Source: an uncultured Mycoplasmatota bacterium (GTDB lineage Bacteria > Bacillota_I > Bacilli_A > RF39 > UBA660). Taken from it: DNA of 25,803 nucleotides. Position 1 is the stretch's first letter, and each line of letters opens with the position of its first letter. Positions 7,130 to 14,872 of the stretch are shown one piece after another. Where the stretch lies: positions 1 to 25,803 of the forward strand of contig USGP01000017.1 in assembly GCA_900554315.1 (NCBI GenBank). The letters are read 5' to 3'. The position numbers and the translations under genes are program-made. The notes beneath the pieces were generated by a model that saw only the letters and a list, made by a program, of their open reading frames with translations, had not been told where the DNA came from and searched no databases.

Positions 7130-8131
7130 TTTTTCTTTCATAATAAAATTATAAGCATCTCTACACATATCTTCTATCGTTTTTGTTGCTTCCCAGCCTA
7201 GTTCTTCTTTGGCCTTAGTTGGATCTGCATAACATTCTGCAATATCTCCTGGTCTACGATTGGCGATTTTATAATTTACTTTTACATGATTTACTTTTTC
7301 AAAAGCATTTACTAAGTCTAGTACACTATATCCTACACCAGTTCCTAGGTTATAGATATATAAGCCTTGTTGCTCTTTCTCTAGTTTTTCTAGAGCTTTA
7401 ATATGACCTTTTGCTAAATCTACTACATGAATATAGTCTCTTACTCCTGTTCCATCTTTGGTTGGATAATCGTTTCCAAATACAGATAAGCATTCTAACT
7501 CTCCACTGGCTACTTTGGCGATATATGGCATTAAGTTTGCTGGAATGCCATTAGGTTCTTCTCCAATCAATCCACTTTCGTGAGCACCAATTGGATTGAA
7601 ATATCTTAAAATAGCAATGTCCCAAGTATTATCTGATTTATATAAATCTTTTAATATTTGTTCTACAAATAATTTAGAGGTTCCATATGGATTTGTTGTC
7701 CCACCAATTTTATCAGTTTCTTTAATTGGTACTCTTTCTGGATCTCCATATACTGTGGCACTAGATGAGAAGACAATTTTTTTCACATTATGTTTTTTCA
7801 TTTCTTTTAATAAAACAAGAACTGTAGAGACATTATTTGTGTAATATTCAATTGGTTTTTGTACAGATTCCCCTACTGCTTTGTAAGCTGCAAAATCTAT
7901 TACAGCATCGATATGTTCCTCTGTAAATATTTTATCTAATAGTTGTTCATCTATCATATCACCACGATAAAATTTTACTTCTTTTCCTGTAATTTGTTTT
8001 ATTTTATCTTTTACTTCTTCTTTTGAATTAGATAAATTATCTAATACTACTACTTCATCATTTTCTTGTAGTAATTCTACACAAGTATGGCTTCCAATAT
8101 AGCCTAATCCTCCGGTAACTAAAACTTTCAT
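7118..8131 (-). CDS. galE: UDP-glucose 4-epimerase
   Basis: 337 aa, the usual length. It interconverts UDP-glucose and UDP-galactose in the cytoplasm (Leloir pathway, and supply of galactose units for surface polysaccharides). The Rossmann NAD-binding motif TGGLGYIGSH starts at residue 6. The catalytic set is S124 (in FSSSATVYG), Y149 and K153 (YGTSK), the same numbering as in the well-studied E. coli enzyme. RYFNPIGAH and NLGTGVGYSV are typical substrate-side motifs. It starts 3 nt after the Nudix gene, with its GGAGG site inside the end of that gene, and is the last gene of the operon. With no other galactose gene nearby, a role in envelope sugar supply is likely but inferred. Confidence 0.97.
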   Translation of the reverse strand: MKVLVTGGLGYIGSHTCVELLQENDEVVVLDNLSNSKEEVKDKIKQITGKEVKFYRGDMIDEQLLDKIFTEEHIDAVIDFAAYKAVGESVQKPIEYYTNNVSTVLVLLKEMKKHNVKKIVFSSSATVYGDPERVPIKETDKIGGTTNPYGTSKLFVEQILKDLYKSDNTWDIAILRYFNPIGAHESGLIGEEPNGIPANLMPYIAKVASGELECLSVFGNDYPTKDGTGVRDYIHVVDLAKGHIKALEKLEKEQQGLYIYNLGTGVGYSVLDLVNAFEKVNHVKVNYKIANRRPGDIAECYADPTKAKEELGWEATKTIEDMCRDAYNFIMKEKKSN

Positions 8132-8134
8132 ATA

Positions 8135-8656
8135 CTATTTTCCTCCCATGAATTTTTCTTTATATTCTTGCATGACAGCTAGCATCTCTTTTCCAATTAC
8201 ATTTTCAATAGATTTATTTACCATACTTTCTCTTAGGAATTGTTCCATATCTTTTATTGGAATATAGAATAAGTTAAAATCTGTTGTTCTTTCTAATTCT
8301 GATAAATTCATTTCTTCTACTTTTGGTCCAGCATTGCATTTTACAATGTAATAATACATTTTATTGCATCTAGCTTTTCCAGTATCTAAGTAGTTATCAT
8401 AGTATTCTTCTATTACCATAAATGGTCCATTTTCTATTGTACTATCAATCCCTGTTTCTTCTTTTATTTCCCTTTTTAAACTTTCTTCTAGTGATTCGTT
8501 GTCTCTCCAATGACCACCTGGGAATTGATAAGTATAATTATTATGTACGACCAATAATTCATTTTTGTCATTTACCATTAGAGCTTTTACTCTAATTACA
8601 GAATCCTCTACTTTTTTTATATCTAAATTATCTTCGTTAATAATTACTCTTTTCAT
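8135..8656 (-). CDS. Nudix hydrolase
   Basis: 173 aa. It contains a complete Nudix box: G48, E54, R62-E63-I64, E66-E67, G69-I70, matching Gx5Ex7REUxEExGU with no deviation, so it should bind metal and hydrolyse a nucleoside diphosphate linked to another group. The substrate cannot be read. The preceding FPGGHW and the Tyr-rich stretch after the box (EEYYDNY, KMYYYIVKC) are typical of the MutT/ADP-sugar-type fold. AAGGGG precedes the ATG. It lies 12 nt after the metalloprotease-like gene and 3 nt before galE. Position next to galE hints at a nucleotide-sugar or housecleaning role, but this is only context. Confidence 0.9.
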   Translation of the reverse strand: MKRVIINEDNLDIKKVEDSVIRVKALMVNDKNELLVVHNNYTYQFPGGHWRDNESLEESLKREIKEETGIDSTIENGPFMVIEEYYDNYLDTGKARCNKMYYYIVKCNAGPKVEEMNLSELERTTDFNLFYIPIKDMEQFLRESMVNKSIENVIGKEMLAVMQEYKEKFMGGK

Positions 8657-8668
8657 ATTTTCCCCTTC

Positions 8669-9643
8669 CTAATTATATACATATCTTTCCCAATATTCTG
8701 TGTTACTTGGTGTTACAGTTCGAAAGACTGCATCTATTTGTTCACATATATATTTTGCTTTTTTCCAAATTGGTGTTCCTGTTTGTAGGCAACTGGCTTC
8801 TGTTTGCGACATCATATATTCAAATGTTGATGCTCTATCTTCATATTCATCAGTTTGAGCATAATTATTGACAAAAGAAGCATTTGGATTGTTTCCTGTT
8901 GTGTAAGATAGTGAACTATTGGCTAATCCATATACAAAATCTTGTGGATTTAGATTGTTCCAAGTAGTATAATTTGCGCCTCTATCATACATGTATTTTT
9001 CTATATAATGATAAATTTCATGATGTAAGCTTTCTACAAAGCTATAATCTGTTGCTAGTGAAATAATAATGTTTGATGTTGAAGAGTCTGTGATTCCTGT
9101 TACATTTTTTTGGGAATAACATTTAATTAAATATAGAGTCAATGTATATCCCCCATTTTTTGTCTCATCAAAGAATCCTGGTGGATATAATGATAAATTA
9201 TAGTTTAAGGTACTTAGCACGTCATTAATTTTTGTAGCATCTGTCAACATAGATGTTGATAAGCCTGAAATTCTATAACCATTTGTTTCTGCTCCGTACC
9301 TTATCGTTACACCATAATTTCTTTGAATAGAATTTCTTAAGTCCTTGTTCGTCTGTTCTAAAGATGTAGTTGCAGCTTTTTGTTGTGCTTGTTCTTTATT
9401 TTCTACTGCAGGTGTTGTAGGCTGTTGTGTTGGTTCTTGTTGTTCTGGGGTCTGCTCTGTTACTGGATCTTCTGTTGTTGTAATGTTAATATCTGAGGTG
9501 TTGACAGTACCTACAACATGGGTATTGGTTACAGGATTTACTATTGTCTTTTTTTCTAATCCCAAACCAATTCCAATTATGATTAAAATTAATGAGAAGG
9601 CGATTAGGACTTCCGCTAATTGAACTTGACTCTTTCTTGACAT
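8669..9643 (-). CDS. Membrane-anchored putative zinc metallopeptidase (HExxH)
   Basis: 324 aa. One N-terminal anchor (about residues 10-29), then a long low-complexity Thr/Gln/Pro/Glu linker (about 45-95), then an extracytoplasmic domain. The motif HEIYH (208-212) within SLHHEIYHYIEKYM is a zincin HExxH site, and YEDRASTFEYMM (267-278) about 55 residues later supplies an acidic third ligand candidate, as in peptidases annotated 'putative zinc-binding metallopeptidase'. An AGGAGG site supports the start. It heads an operon with the Nudix hydrolase and galE. Probable role: surface protein or peptide cleavage; the substrate is unknown and the third ligand is inferred. Confidence 0.75.
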   Translation of the reverse strand: MSRKSQVQLAEVLIAFSLILIIIGIGLGLEKKTIVNPVTNTHVVGTVNTSDINITTTEDPVTEQTPEQQEPTQQPTTPAVENKEQAQQKAATTSLEQTNKDLRNSIQRNYGVTIRYGAETNGYRISGLSTSMLTDATKINDVLSTLNYNLSLYPPGFFDETKNGGYTLTLYLIKCYSQKNVTGITDSSTSNIIISLATDYSFVESLHHEIYHYIEKYMYDRGANYTTWNNLNPQDFVYGLANSSLSYTTGNNPNASFVNNYAQTDEYEDRASTFEYMMSQTEASCLQTGTPIWKKAKYICEQIDAVFRTVTPSNTEYWERYVYN

Positions 9644-9687
9644 AAGCGCCTCCTACTCTTCTATCTAATTGTAACAAATTTGTAAAT

Positions 9688-9711
9688 AAAAAAAAAGCCT
9701 AAATAGGCTTT
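9688..9711 (-). terminator. Intrinsic terminator after the tail-anchored protein gene
   Basis: An 8-bp stem (9694-9701 with 9704-9711) is followed by a U run to 9688. It separates this operon from the metallopeptidase-Nudix-galE operon. Confidence 0.85.
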
Positions 9712-10249
9712 ATTTTAAAAAATTAGGGAATAACATTGCTAGAATAATTGCACCTAGAATTAAGACGCTGAAAACAAAAGCTAAAGTATTACCTACTCCT
9801 CGTTCATCTATCTTCGCTTGTTGAGATGCAGCTTCTTTTTCGGTATGACTAACTAGCTCTGACATTCTAGTGATATCTTCATCTAACATTCCGTGAATTT
9901 CACACATGTCGTTGGATTCACTAATAATTTTTAAATTACTCGTCTCACCTAAACTTGGTGAAATATTATTAATTACAATTTTATTATTATCTGAAAAATA
10001 TTTTAAAAATGGTTCAATTAATTCTTTTTTTGTTTTTTCAATATCAGAAAAAGTTTCTTTTTCTAATTTTTCATTAGATCCATTAATTTCATATATTATG
10101 GTCTCACAATGACAATAATTATTATCAATATCAAATTTATATACAATGGAGTTTTCTTGGGTTGTTTTGGTAGAAAAAGCTATTAATTTTTCCAAGTATT
10201 GTTTTGGAGTTGTAGTATCTTCTACTTCTAACATCTCTATTTCTTCCAT
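9710..10249 (-). CDS. Unknown protein with C-terminal membrane anchor
   Basis: About 179 aa, not recognised. It is soluble and rich in Glu/Lys/Asn for the first 150 residues, with two Cys close together (about 50-52), and ends in one hydrophobic helix followed by FPNFLK, so it is tail-anchored with the bulk in the cytoplasm. I choose the ATG at 10249 because AAGGAAG lies 8 nt upstream; the GTG at 10258 is too close to that site. It is the last gene of the DUF1292 operon, 13 nt after the Pro/Glu-rich gene. No function can be assigned. Confidence 0.7.
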   Translation of the reverse strand: MEEIEMLEVEDTTTPKQYLEKLIAFSTKTTQENSIVYKFDIDNNYCHCETIIYEINGSNEKLEKETFSDIEKTKKELIEPFLKYFSDNNKIVINNISPSLGETSNLKIISESNDMCEIHGMLDEDITRMSELVSHTEKEAASQQAKIDERGVGNTLAFVFSVLILGAIILAMLFPNFLK

Positions 10250-10262
10250 ATGATTCACTTCC

Positions 10263-11366
10263 TTATTGATATTGTTTGTTTAGTTCTTTAATTTCATCAT
10301 ATAACTCTTGAGCTTTGTCTAATTCTCCTTCATTATAATAGATACTTGCTTTTACTGTTAAATCTTCTATTTTTCTTTCTACATCATCCGGTAATTCTTT
10401 TGGTACTTGTTGTTTTATTTCTTCTTCTTGTTCTTGTTCTGTTACTTCTGGCAATAAGCCTTTTGCAGCTAATATTTGTTCTTGATGAATTCTTGATTTT
10501 CGAAGATTTTCTAATTGGTTTGGTCTAACCATAATTGCTTTAGAGACTTCCTTAGTTGTCTTTTGGAAGCGTTTTTGACCAGCTGGTGCTTCATCACTTG
10601 TTGGTGCTGATAAAGCTGAGGCCATCTGGGGTTCTTCTGTTACTGATGGTTCTTTTTCTTCTTGTGGCTCCTCTTCGGTTGGTGGTTCTGGTTGTGGAAC
10701 CGGTTCTTCCTCTTTCATAACTGGTTGAATCTCTAATTGAGGTTCTTCTTTGGTCTCTTCTACTGGTTCTAAATTTGGTTCTGGTATTTCTATCTTAGGT
10801 AAATCTATGGCAGGAGCTTCCTCTTCTTTTTGTGTTTCTTTTTCTTTTGGTGTCTCTTCTATTTTTTCTTCTTTTACAATAGGTTTTATACTAGGAAGTT
10901 CTTCTTTCTTTGGAACTTCTGTAGTTGGAATACTGCTTGATACTGATTCTTCCACTACTTTCTTTTCTTCTTTTATAGGTTCTGGTGTTGGTATAGTTTT
11001 TTCTTCTACTGGTGTAATTGGTGGCAAAGAAGATTTTGGAATGGCAGGCGTAGTCTCAGTACTTTTTACTGGCTCAGAAATTTGCTTTTCTTGTTTTGGT
11101 TTTTGTATTTCTTGTTCTTCTAAATCTTCTGGCATTTCATCTAATTGTTGTAATTGTTGCTCTAAAGTATCTGTTAAATCAATTATATTGTCACTTATCG
11201 TTGTTAATTGATTTAATAATTGTTCTTGTTCTTCTGATTGTAGATTTCCTTTTTTTAAGGCAAGTTTTTTTCTAGCTATTTCTGTTACAATATCGTAGGC
11301 AATGGCTTTCATTTGCATTGACGCTAATCGATATTTACTATTATCAAATTCATAGATATCATCCAT
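10263..11366 (-). CDS. Pro/Glu-rich coiled-coil protein with a C-terminal TPR-like repeat
   Basis: 367 aa with three parts. Residues 1-85 are helical and Gln/Leu-rich, likely coiled coil. Residues about 85-265 are low complexity, dominated by Pro, Glu, Lys and Val/Ile with short EEP, PKE and EEK runs, so disordered and strongly acidic. The C-terminus (about 265-367) is basic then helical and ends in a TPR-like unit (ASIYYNEGELDKAQELYDEI). No signal peptide or membrane segment. It sits between a DUF1292 gene and a tail-anchored protein gene, 12 nt after the former, with an AGGGGTGA ribosome site. It may be a scaffold linking partners, but I do not recognise a family. Confidence 0.7.
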   Translation of the reverse strand: MDDIYEFDNSKYRLASMQMKAIAYDIVTEIARKKLALKKGNLQSEEQEQLLNQLTTISDNIIDLTDTLEQQLQQLDEMPEDLEEQEIQKPKQEKQISEPVKSTETTPAIPKSSLPPITPVEEKTIPTPEPIKEEKKVVEESVSSSIPTTEVPKKEELPSIKPIVKEEKIEETPKEKETQKEEEAPAIDLPKIEIPEPNLEPVEETKEEPQLEIQPVMKEEEPVPQPEPPTEEEPQEEKEPSVTEEPQMASALSAPTSDEAPAGQKRFQKTTKEVSKAIMVRPNQLENLRKSRIHQEQILAAKGLLPEVTEQEQEEEIKQQVPKELPDDVERKIEDLTVKASIYYNEGELDKAQELYDEIKELNKQYQ

Positions 11367-11378
11367 TAGCCATCACCC

Positions 11379-11657
11379 CTAACTCACTTGAGTTTGCGCA
11401 TTGGCGATTGCTTTTAATAAATGTTGAACACTTACCCATTCAATATCATCAGTAATTTCTTCTAATCGAAAGACACCACCATCTGGCAAAATTTTAGCAA
11501 TATAAATTACCTGATTTCCAGTTTCCTCCTGGACCTCACCCTTGGTATACACTACATATTGCCTTTTATCATCTTCTGAATTTAAAAAAGTTACTACTTC
11601 TATTTCAGTAGATAATCCATCAATATCAATTAATTCTGCCATTTCTCTATTATCCAT
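11379..11657 (-). CDS. DUF1292 family protein (YrzB-like)
   Basis: 92 aa, a usual length. The layout matches DUF1292 (PF06949): a conserved beta strand (EVVTFLNSEDDKRQYVVYT), a central strand (NQVIYIAKILPDG) and a C-terminal EEITDDIEWVSVQHLL segment. The family has no established biochemical activity. In many Firmicutes it lies with ruvX and ireB; here it instead opens an operon with a Pro/Glu-rich protein and a tail-anchored protein. AGAGAGG lies about 7 nt before the ATG, and a promoter is visible upstream. Confidence 0.85.
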   Translation of the reverse strand: MDNREMAELIDIDGLSTEIEVVTFLNSEDDKRQYVVYTKGEVQEETGNQVIYIAKILPDGGVFRLEEITDDIEWVSVQHLLKAIANAQTQVS

Positions 11658-11683
11658 AGCGCAACCTCTCTATTCTATGTTTA

Positions 11684-11712
11684 ATTATACACGACTTTTT
11701 TTATTTCGTAAA
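11684..11712 (-). promoter_or_regulatory. Sigma-A promoter of the DUF1292 operon
   Basis: A perfect -10 TATAAT (11684-11689) with a -35 TTTACG (11707-11712) at 17 nt. Predicted start near 11677, about 20 nt before the ATG. Confidence 0.65.
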
Positions 11713-11726
11713 CTATATTTCATATT

Positions 11727-12797
11727 TTATAGAAATATCATGACAATCATCGTAAGTATTAAAACGGCTATTTGAATTTTATTTTTGTAATCTTCTTTTA
11801 CTTTATTCCAAATAAAACTAAATGCTATTATTAAAGCAATGTAGGTAACAATCATAGTTAATAAAAATCCAATTTTCGTAAGAATTTGTATCCAAATTGA
11901 TAAGTCATTTGTTTCTATTAAAGTATTTACAATGGTTAAATACTGAGGATTTGCTAAAAATCCTGCAAGGATAGCAAAGATTACTAATAGAACGGTAGTT
12001 AGATGTTTAGGGTACTTTCTTTTTTGTAATATCGATATAGCAAGGGAGGCACTAATTATTATAATTAATAATCTACTTAACAGATGAATGAAGTTTGCAT
12101 TTAAGAATGCTGATGCAGTTGATGAAATGGTAAGTAGTAAAATAGCAAGAAAGTAATGAATAAACCTTTCTTTTTCTGTACTTTTGGTAGAGGATATTAT
12201 AATAGCTGTTAAGAATAACCATAGAAGTGGTAGTGAAAAAGCTGATAATAAACCTAATATCGGAATTGCAGTTGTTAAATCGTAGTTTTTAAAATTTACA
12301 TTTTTTATAATTGGTAATGTCATACTGGTATCTTTATCAATCTTTTTTTCTTCTTTTTGAAATTCTTCGTCAGGAATTTTCTTTTTGGCTTCATAGGTAC
12401 CATTTTTGATTTCATCCACCATATCTTGATGTTTATTCTCACTATAGTAAGATACTGCTCTTCTTAATTGTTGTTCGGTGGATGTGGAAAAGCCGGTAAT
12501 AACTGTTTGACCAATGATTGTTACCGGAACTCCAGTGAAATTTTCATTTAGTTCTGTTGCAATTTGATCTAAAAAAGCTTCATTTTCTTCGTTATACCAA
12601 ACTTCATATAAATTAACATTTAAGTTATCATATTCTTTTTGAAGTTCTGACAAATATTCTTTTTCTGCAGCACAGTGTGGACAACCATCTCCCCAGAATA
12701 AATATAAGTTCACTTGTTCTTTGGCTTTTACATTTGGCATTGTTACTACTAGTGTTACTATTATGATTCCTAAAACACTAATGATTCTTTTTAACAT
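11727..12797 (-). CDS. Thioredoxin-fold protein fused to a CcdA/DsbD-like membrane domain lacking cysteines
   Basis: 356 aa. A cleavable signal or anchor (1-24) precedes a thioredoxin-like domain with FWGDGCPHC (Cys39 and Cys42) and the cis-Pro loop GVPV (about 90). An acidic/basic linker (about 140-165) leads to about six membrane helices. The first, with LGLLSAFSLPLLWLF, looks like the CcdA/DsbD helix that normally reads SPCxxP, but there is no Cys anywhere after residue 42. The start overlaps the end of the cysteine desulfurase gene by 20 nt, so they are coupled. Probable role: thiol-disulfide exchange outside the membrane. Whether the membrane part can pass electrons is doubtful. Confidence 0.78.
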   Translation of the reverse strand: MLKRIISVLGIIIVTLVVTMPNVKAKEQVNLYLFWGDGCPHCAAEKEYLSELQKEYDNLNVNLYEVWYNEENEAFLDQIATELNENFTGVPVTIIGQTVITGFSTSTEQQLRRAVSYYSENKHQDMVDEIKNGTYEAKKKIPDEEFQKEEKKIDKDTSMTLPIIKNVNFKNYDLTTAIPILGLLSAFSLPLLWLFLTAIIISSTKSTEKERFIHYFLAILLLTISSTASAFLNANFIHLLSRLLIIIISASLAISILQKRKYPKHLTTVLLVIFAILAGFLANPQYLTIVNTLIETNDLSIWIQILTKIGFLLTMIVTYIALIIAFSFIWNKVKEDYKNKIQIAVLILTMIVMIFL

Positions 12798-13914
12798 ATA
12801 AACTACTCAACTCATTTCTTATTTGAATTAATTCTTTGATAAAAGTGTCTAATTCTTCTTTTGTGGTTAAATAAGATAAACTGATTCTTAGACTATGATT
12901 AGCTCTTTCTTCATCTTGGGTTAAAGCATATACAGCGTGGGAAGCACTAGAAGTTGAACATGCTGTTTTTGTTGAAATGTAAATATCTTTTTCTTCTAAA
13001 GCATGTAGAAATGTTTCTGGCTTTATTTGTTCAATGCTAATATTTAAAATGTTAGGAATCGCATCTTTAGGACTATTGATGGTAATATGTTCTTTTTCTA
13101 AAGCTTCTCTTAGATAGTTGTTATACTCTTGTACTTTTTTCTCTTTTTCTTCTAAATTTTCATAGGCTAAACGCAAAGCTTTTGCCATTGATACAATTAG
13201 GGCTGTTGGAGGAGTTCCACTTCTATCTTTTGTTGTTGATTTTCCTCCATGAATCAACGGTTCTATTACAATATTTTCTTTTTTTATTAATGCCCCTATT
13301 CCTTTCATACCATAAAACTTTTGGGCCGAAAAACTTGCTAAATCTACATTACTTAAATCTATTTTTTCTTTTCCCATACTTTGCGTTATATCTGTATGAA
13401 AATATGCTTTGGGATGTTCTTTTACAATTTTTCCTATTTCTGAAATTGGTTGTCTAATTCCTAATTCACTGTTGATGCTAGCAACTGTTACTAAAATAGT
13501 ATCTTCTCTCATTTTATTTTTTAAATCTTCTAAATCTACTTTGCCATCTTCTCCAATTTTTATATATTCTACTTCAAAGCCTTGTTTTTCTAAATATTTT
13601 AATGGTTCTTCAACAGAAGAATGTTCAAATGGCGTTGTTAAAATATGTTTCCCTCTATTTTGATACTTTAAACATATTCCTTTTATTGCTGTATTATTTG
13701 ATTCGCTAGCCCCACTGGTGTATATAATTTCTGTAGGTTTTACTTTTAAAATATTAGCTATTTGTCTGGTTGCGGCATCAATTAAATTCTTTGCTTCTAC
13801 TCCTAGTTTGTGTAAAGAATTTGGATTTCCTATTACTTTTTTGGTTGTTTCTATATAACTATTTAACACCTCTTCATTTACTGGTGTTGTTGCACTATAG
13901 TCTAAGTAAATCAT
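12778..13914 (-). CDS. Cysteine desulfurase (NifS/IscS-like)
   Basis: 378 aa, usual length. A PLP enzyme that takes sulfur from cysteine for Fe-S clusters or tRNA thiolation. It shows YLDYSATTP at the N-terminus, GNPNSLHKLG (29-38), TSGASESNN (66-74), His98 in FEHSS, Asp175 in FHTDITQ, the PLP lysine K199 in SAQKFYGMKG, RSGTPP (231-236), and the mobile-loop Cys319 in KTACSTSSAS. Two spots differ from textbook IscS: Gln in place of His before the PLP lysine, and INSELG instead of NNEIG. No iscU, sufU, thiI or mnmA follows; instead it is coupled to a thioredoxin-membrane fusion. GAAGGGA precedes the ATG. Which pathway it serves is unclear. Confidence 0.93.
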   Translation of the reverse strand: MIYLDYSATTPVNEEVLNSYIETTKKVIGNPNSLHKLGVEAKNLIDAATRQIANILKVKPTEIIYTSGASESNNTAIKGICLKYQNRGKHILTTPFEHSSVEEPLKYLEKQGFEVEYIKIGEDGKVDLEDLKNKMREDTILVTVASINSELGIRQPISEIGKIVKEHPKAYFHTDITQSMGKEKIDLSNVDLASFSAQKFYGMKGIGALIKKENIVIEPLIHGGKSTTKDRSGTPPTALIVSMAKALRLAYENLEEKEKKVQEYNNYLREALEKEHITINSPKDAIPNILNISIEQIKPETFLHALEEKDIYISTKTACSTSSASHAVYALTQDEERANHSLRISLSYLTTKEELDTFIKELIQIRNELSSLYVKKNH

Positions 13915-13937
13915 ATACGTCCCTTCTTTCTTTTTTT

Positions 13938-13946
13938 ATTTTATCA
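13938..13946 (-). promoter_or_regulatory. Possible extended -10 promoter of the cysteine desulfurase operon
   Basis: TGATAAAAT fits an extended -10 box and lies about 24 nt upstream of the ATG, just after the preceding terminator. No good -35 is visible. Confidence 0.4.
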
Positions 13947-13961
13947 CGGTTTTTTTATTTC

Positions 13962-13989
13962 AAAAAGAAAAAATGCTAATCAGGCATTT
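13962..13989 (-). terminator. Intrinsic terminator after the small gene downstream of relQ
   Basis: A 6-bp stem (13971-13976 with 13984-13989, loop of 7) is followed by a U-rich tail interrupted by one C. It overlaps the stop codon. Confidence 0.7.
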
Positions 13990-14179
13990 CTTCTATATTA
14001 TCTCCACTTATATGATAAAGATTATAATTTAATTTTGCCATAGCCAATTCTATGGTCATTAACTTTTCACTATTATCTAATTTATTGTTCTCTACTAATT
14101 CTTTTACAATTTTGTCAGCCTCATCAATAATTGCCTCTTTATTTTCTAATAAATTTATTTTATCCATCATATAGTTCAT
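13976..14179 (-). CDS. Small protein of unknown function in the relQ operon
   Basis: 67 aa, acidic and mostly helical (NKEAIIDEADKIVKELVENN, then EKLMTIELAMAKLNYNLYH). No signal, membrane segment or metal site. A perfect AGGAGGT lies 6 nt before the ATG and overlaps the relQ stop region; the gap to relQ is 10 nt, so the two are co-transcribed and probably co-translated. The strong ribosome site and tight spacing argue for a real gene. It might modulate RelQ, but that is only a guess from position. Confidence 0.7.
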   Translation of the reverse strand: MNYMMDKINLLENKEAIIDEADKIVKELVENNKLDNSEKLMTIELAMAKLNYNLYHISGDNIEEMPD

Positions 14180-14189
14180 AAGTTACCTC

Positions 14190-14813
14190 CTAGTTTTTAT
14201 CTGTATACTTTTTCACAATATCATATAGATGTTGCATCTTTTTATCTATTTCTTGCATCTCATCGGAACATGATAGTAGTTCTCTTTTTAAATATACAGG
14301 TATGTCTTTTGGTAATTTATATTGTAGTTTGTGATCTAGTGATGCCCAAAAGTCCATCGCAACTGTTCTAATTTGTATTTCAGCTTCTACATATTCCTTT
14401 TTCCCTTCTAAATGGATAGGAACTAGTATAATCATGTGATAACTACTATAACCAGATTCTTTTGGATTTTTTATATAATCTATCTCTTCTGTTATTTGGA
14501 AAAGATGAGACGATTTTATAATTTCTACTATGTCATATACATCTGATAAAAATTGGCATACAATTCTAAATCCTACAATATCATGAATATATTTTTCTAC
14601 ATTTTCTACCGTTGGTTCATATCCTTTATCTTCTAATTTTTTTATAATACTATTTTCTGATTTTAATCTATTTTTTATATGTTCTACGGGATTATTCCCT
14701 GTTCTAAATTCATGTTCTTTTAGTAGAATTTCTAATTCTGCATTTAATAATGTCATAGCAAAACGGTACTTCAATAGCATTTGATCCCATTCATTGGGCA
14801 TAATACGATTCAT
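14190..14813 (-). CDS. relQ: Small alarmone synthetase, GTP pyrophosphokinase (RelQ/YjbM type)
   Basis: 207 aa, the usual length of stand-alone synthetases. It makes (p)ppGpp from ATP and GTP/GDP in the cytoplasm. Motifs in order: basic RLKSENSIIKKL (49-60), HDIVGFR (77-83, with catalytic Asp78), YIKNPKESGYSSYH (113-126, G-loop), and VEAEIQIRT followed by FWASLDHKLQYK (142-166, with catalytic Glu145 and His161). No HD hydrolase domain and no TGS/ACT domains, so it cannot degrade the alarmone. AGGAGG stands 5 nt before the ATG. A small unknown gene follows after 10 nt. In other Firmicutes relQ neighbours ppnK and rluD; that context is absent here. Family call is secure. Confidence 0.95.
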   Translation of the reverse strand: MNRIMPNEWDQMLLKYRFAMTLLNAELEILLKEHEFRTGNNPVEHIKNRLKSENSIIKKLEDKGYEPTVENVEKYIHDIVGFRIVCQFLSDVYDIVEIIKSSHLFQITEEIDYIKNPKESGYSSYHMIILVPIHLEGKKEYVEAEIQIRTVAMDFWASLDHKLQYKLPKDIPVYLKRELLSCSDEMQEIDKKMQHLYDIVKKYTDKN

Positions 14814-14833
14814 TTTTTCCTCCTATAATTCAC

Positions 14834-14864
14834 AAAAAAAGGCCTGTATATTTTGTACAGCCTT
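14834..14864 (-). terminator. Intrinsic terminator upstream of relQ
   Basis: A 9-bp stem with one bulged G (14839-14848 with 14856-14864) is followed by seven U. It can end the upstream two-gene operon, but an extended -10 box lies just before it, so it may also fold in the relQ leader. Confidence 0.8.
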
Positions 14865-14872
14865 CTATATAT

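Noticed and set aside
9345..9677. Reading frames overlapping the metalloprotease gene on both strands
   Set aside because: They mirror the Thr/Gln/Pro linker and give Cys/Ser/Val-rich or frameshifted low-complexity products without ribosome sites.
10620..11100. Repeat-like GGTTCTTC/TTCTTC pattern, considered as a repeat array or CRISPR
   Set aside because: It is irregular codon-level repetition for Glu/Pro, with no uniform spacing or conserved direct repeat.
10750..11211. A 153-aa plus-strand reading frame
   Set aside because: It is the reverse image of the Pro/Glu-rich coding region (Ser/Phe/Gly low complexity).
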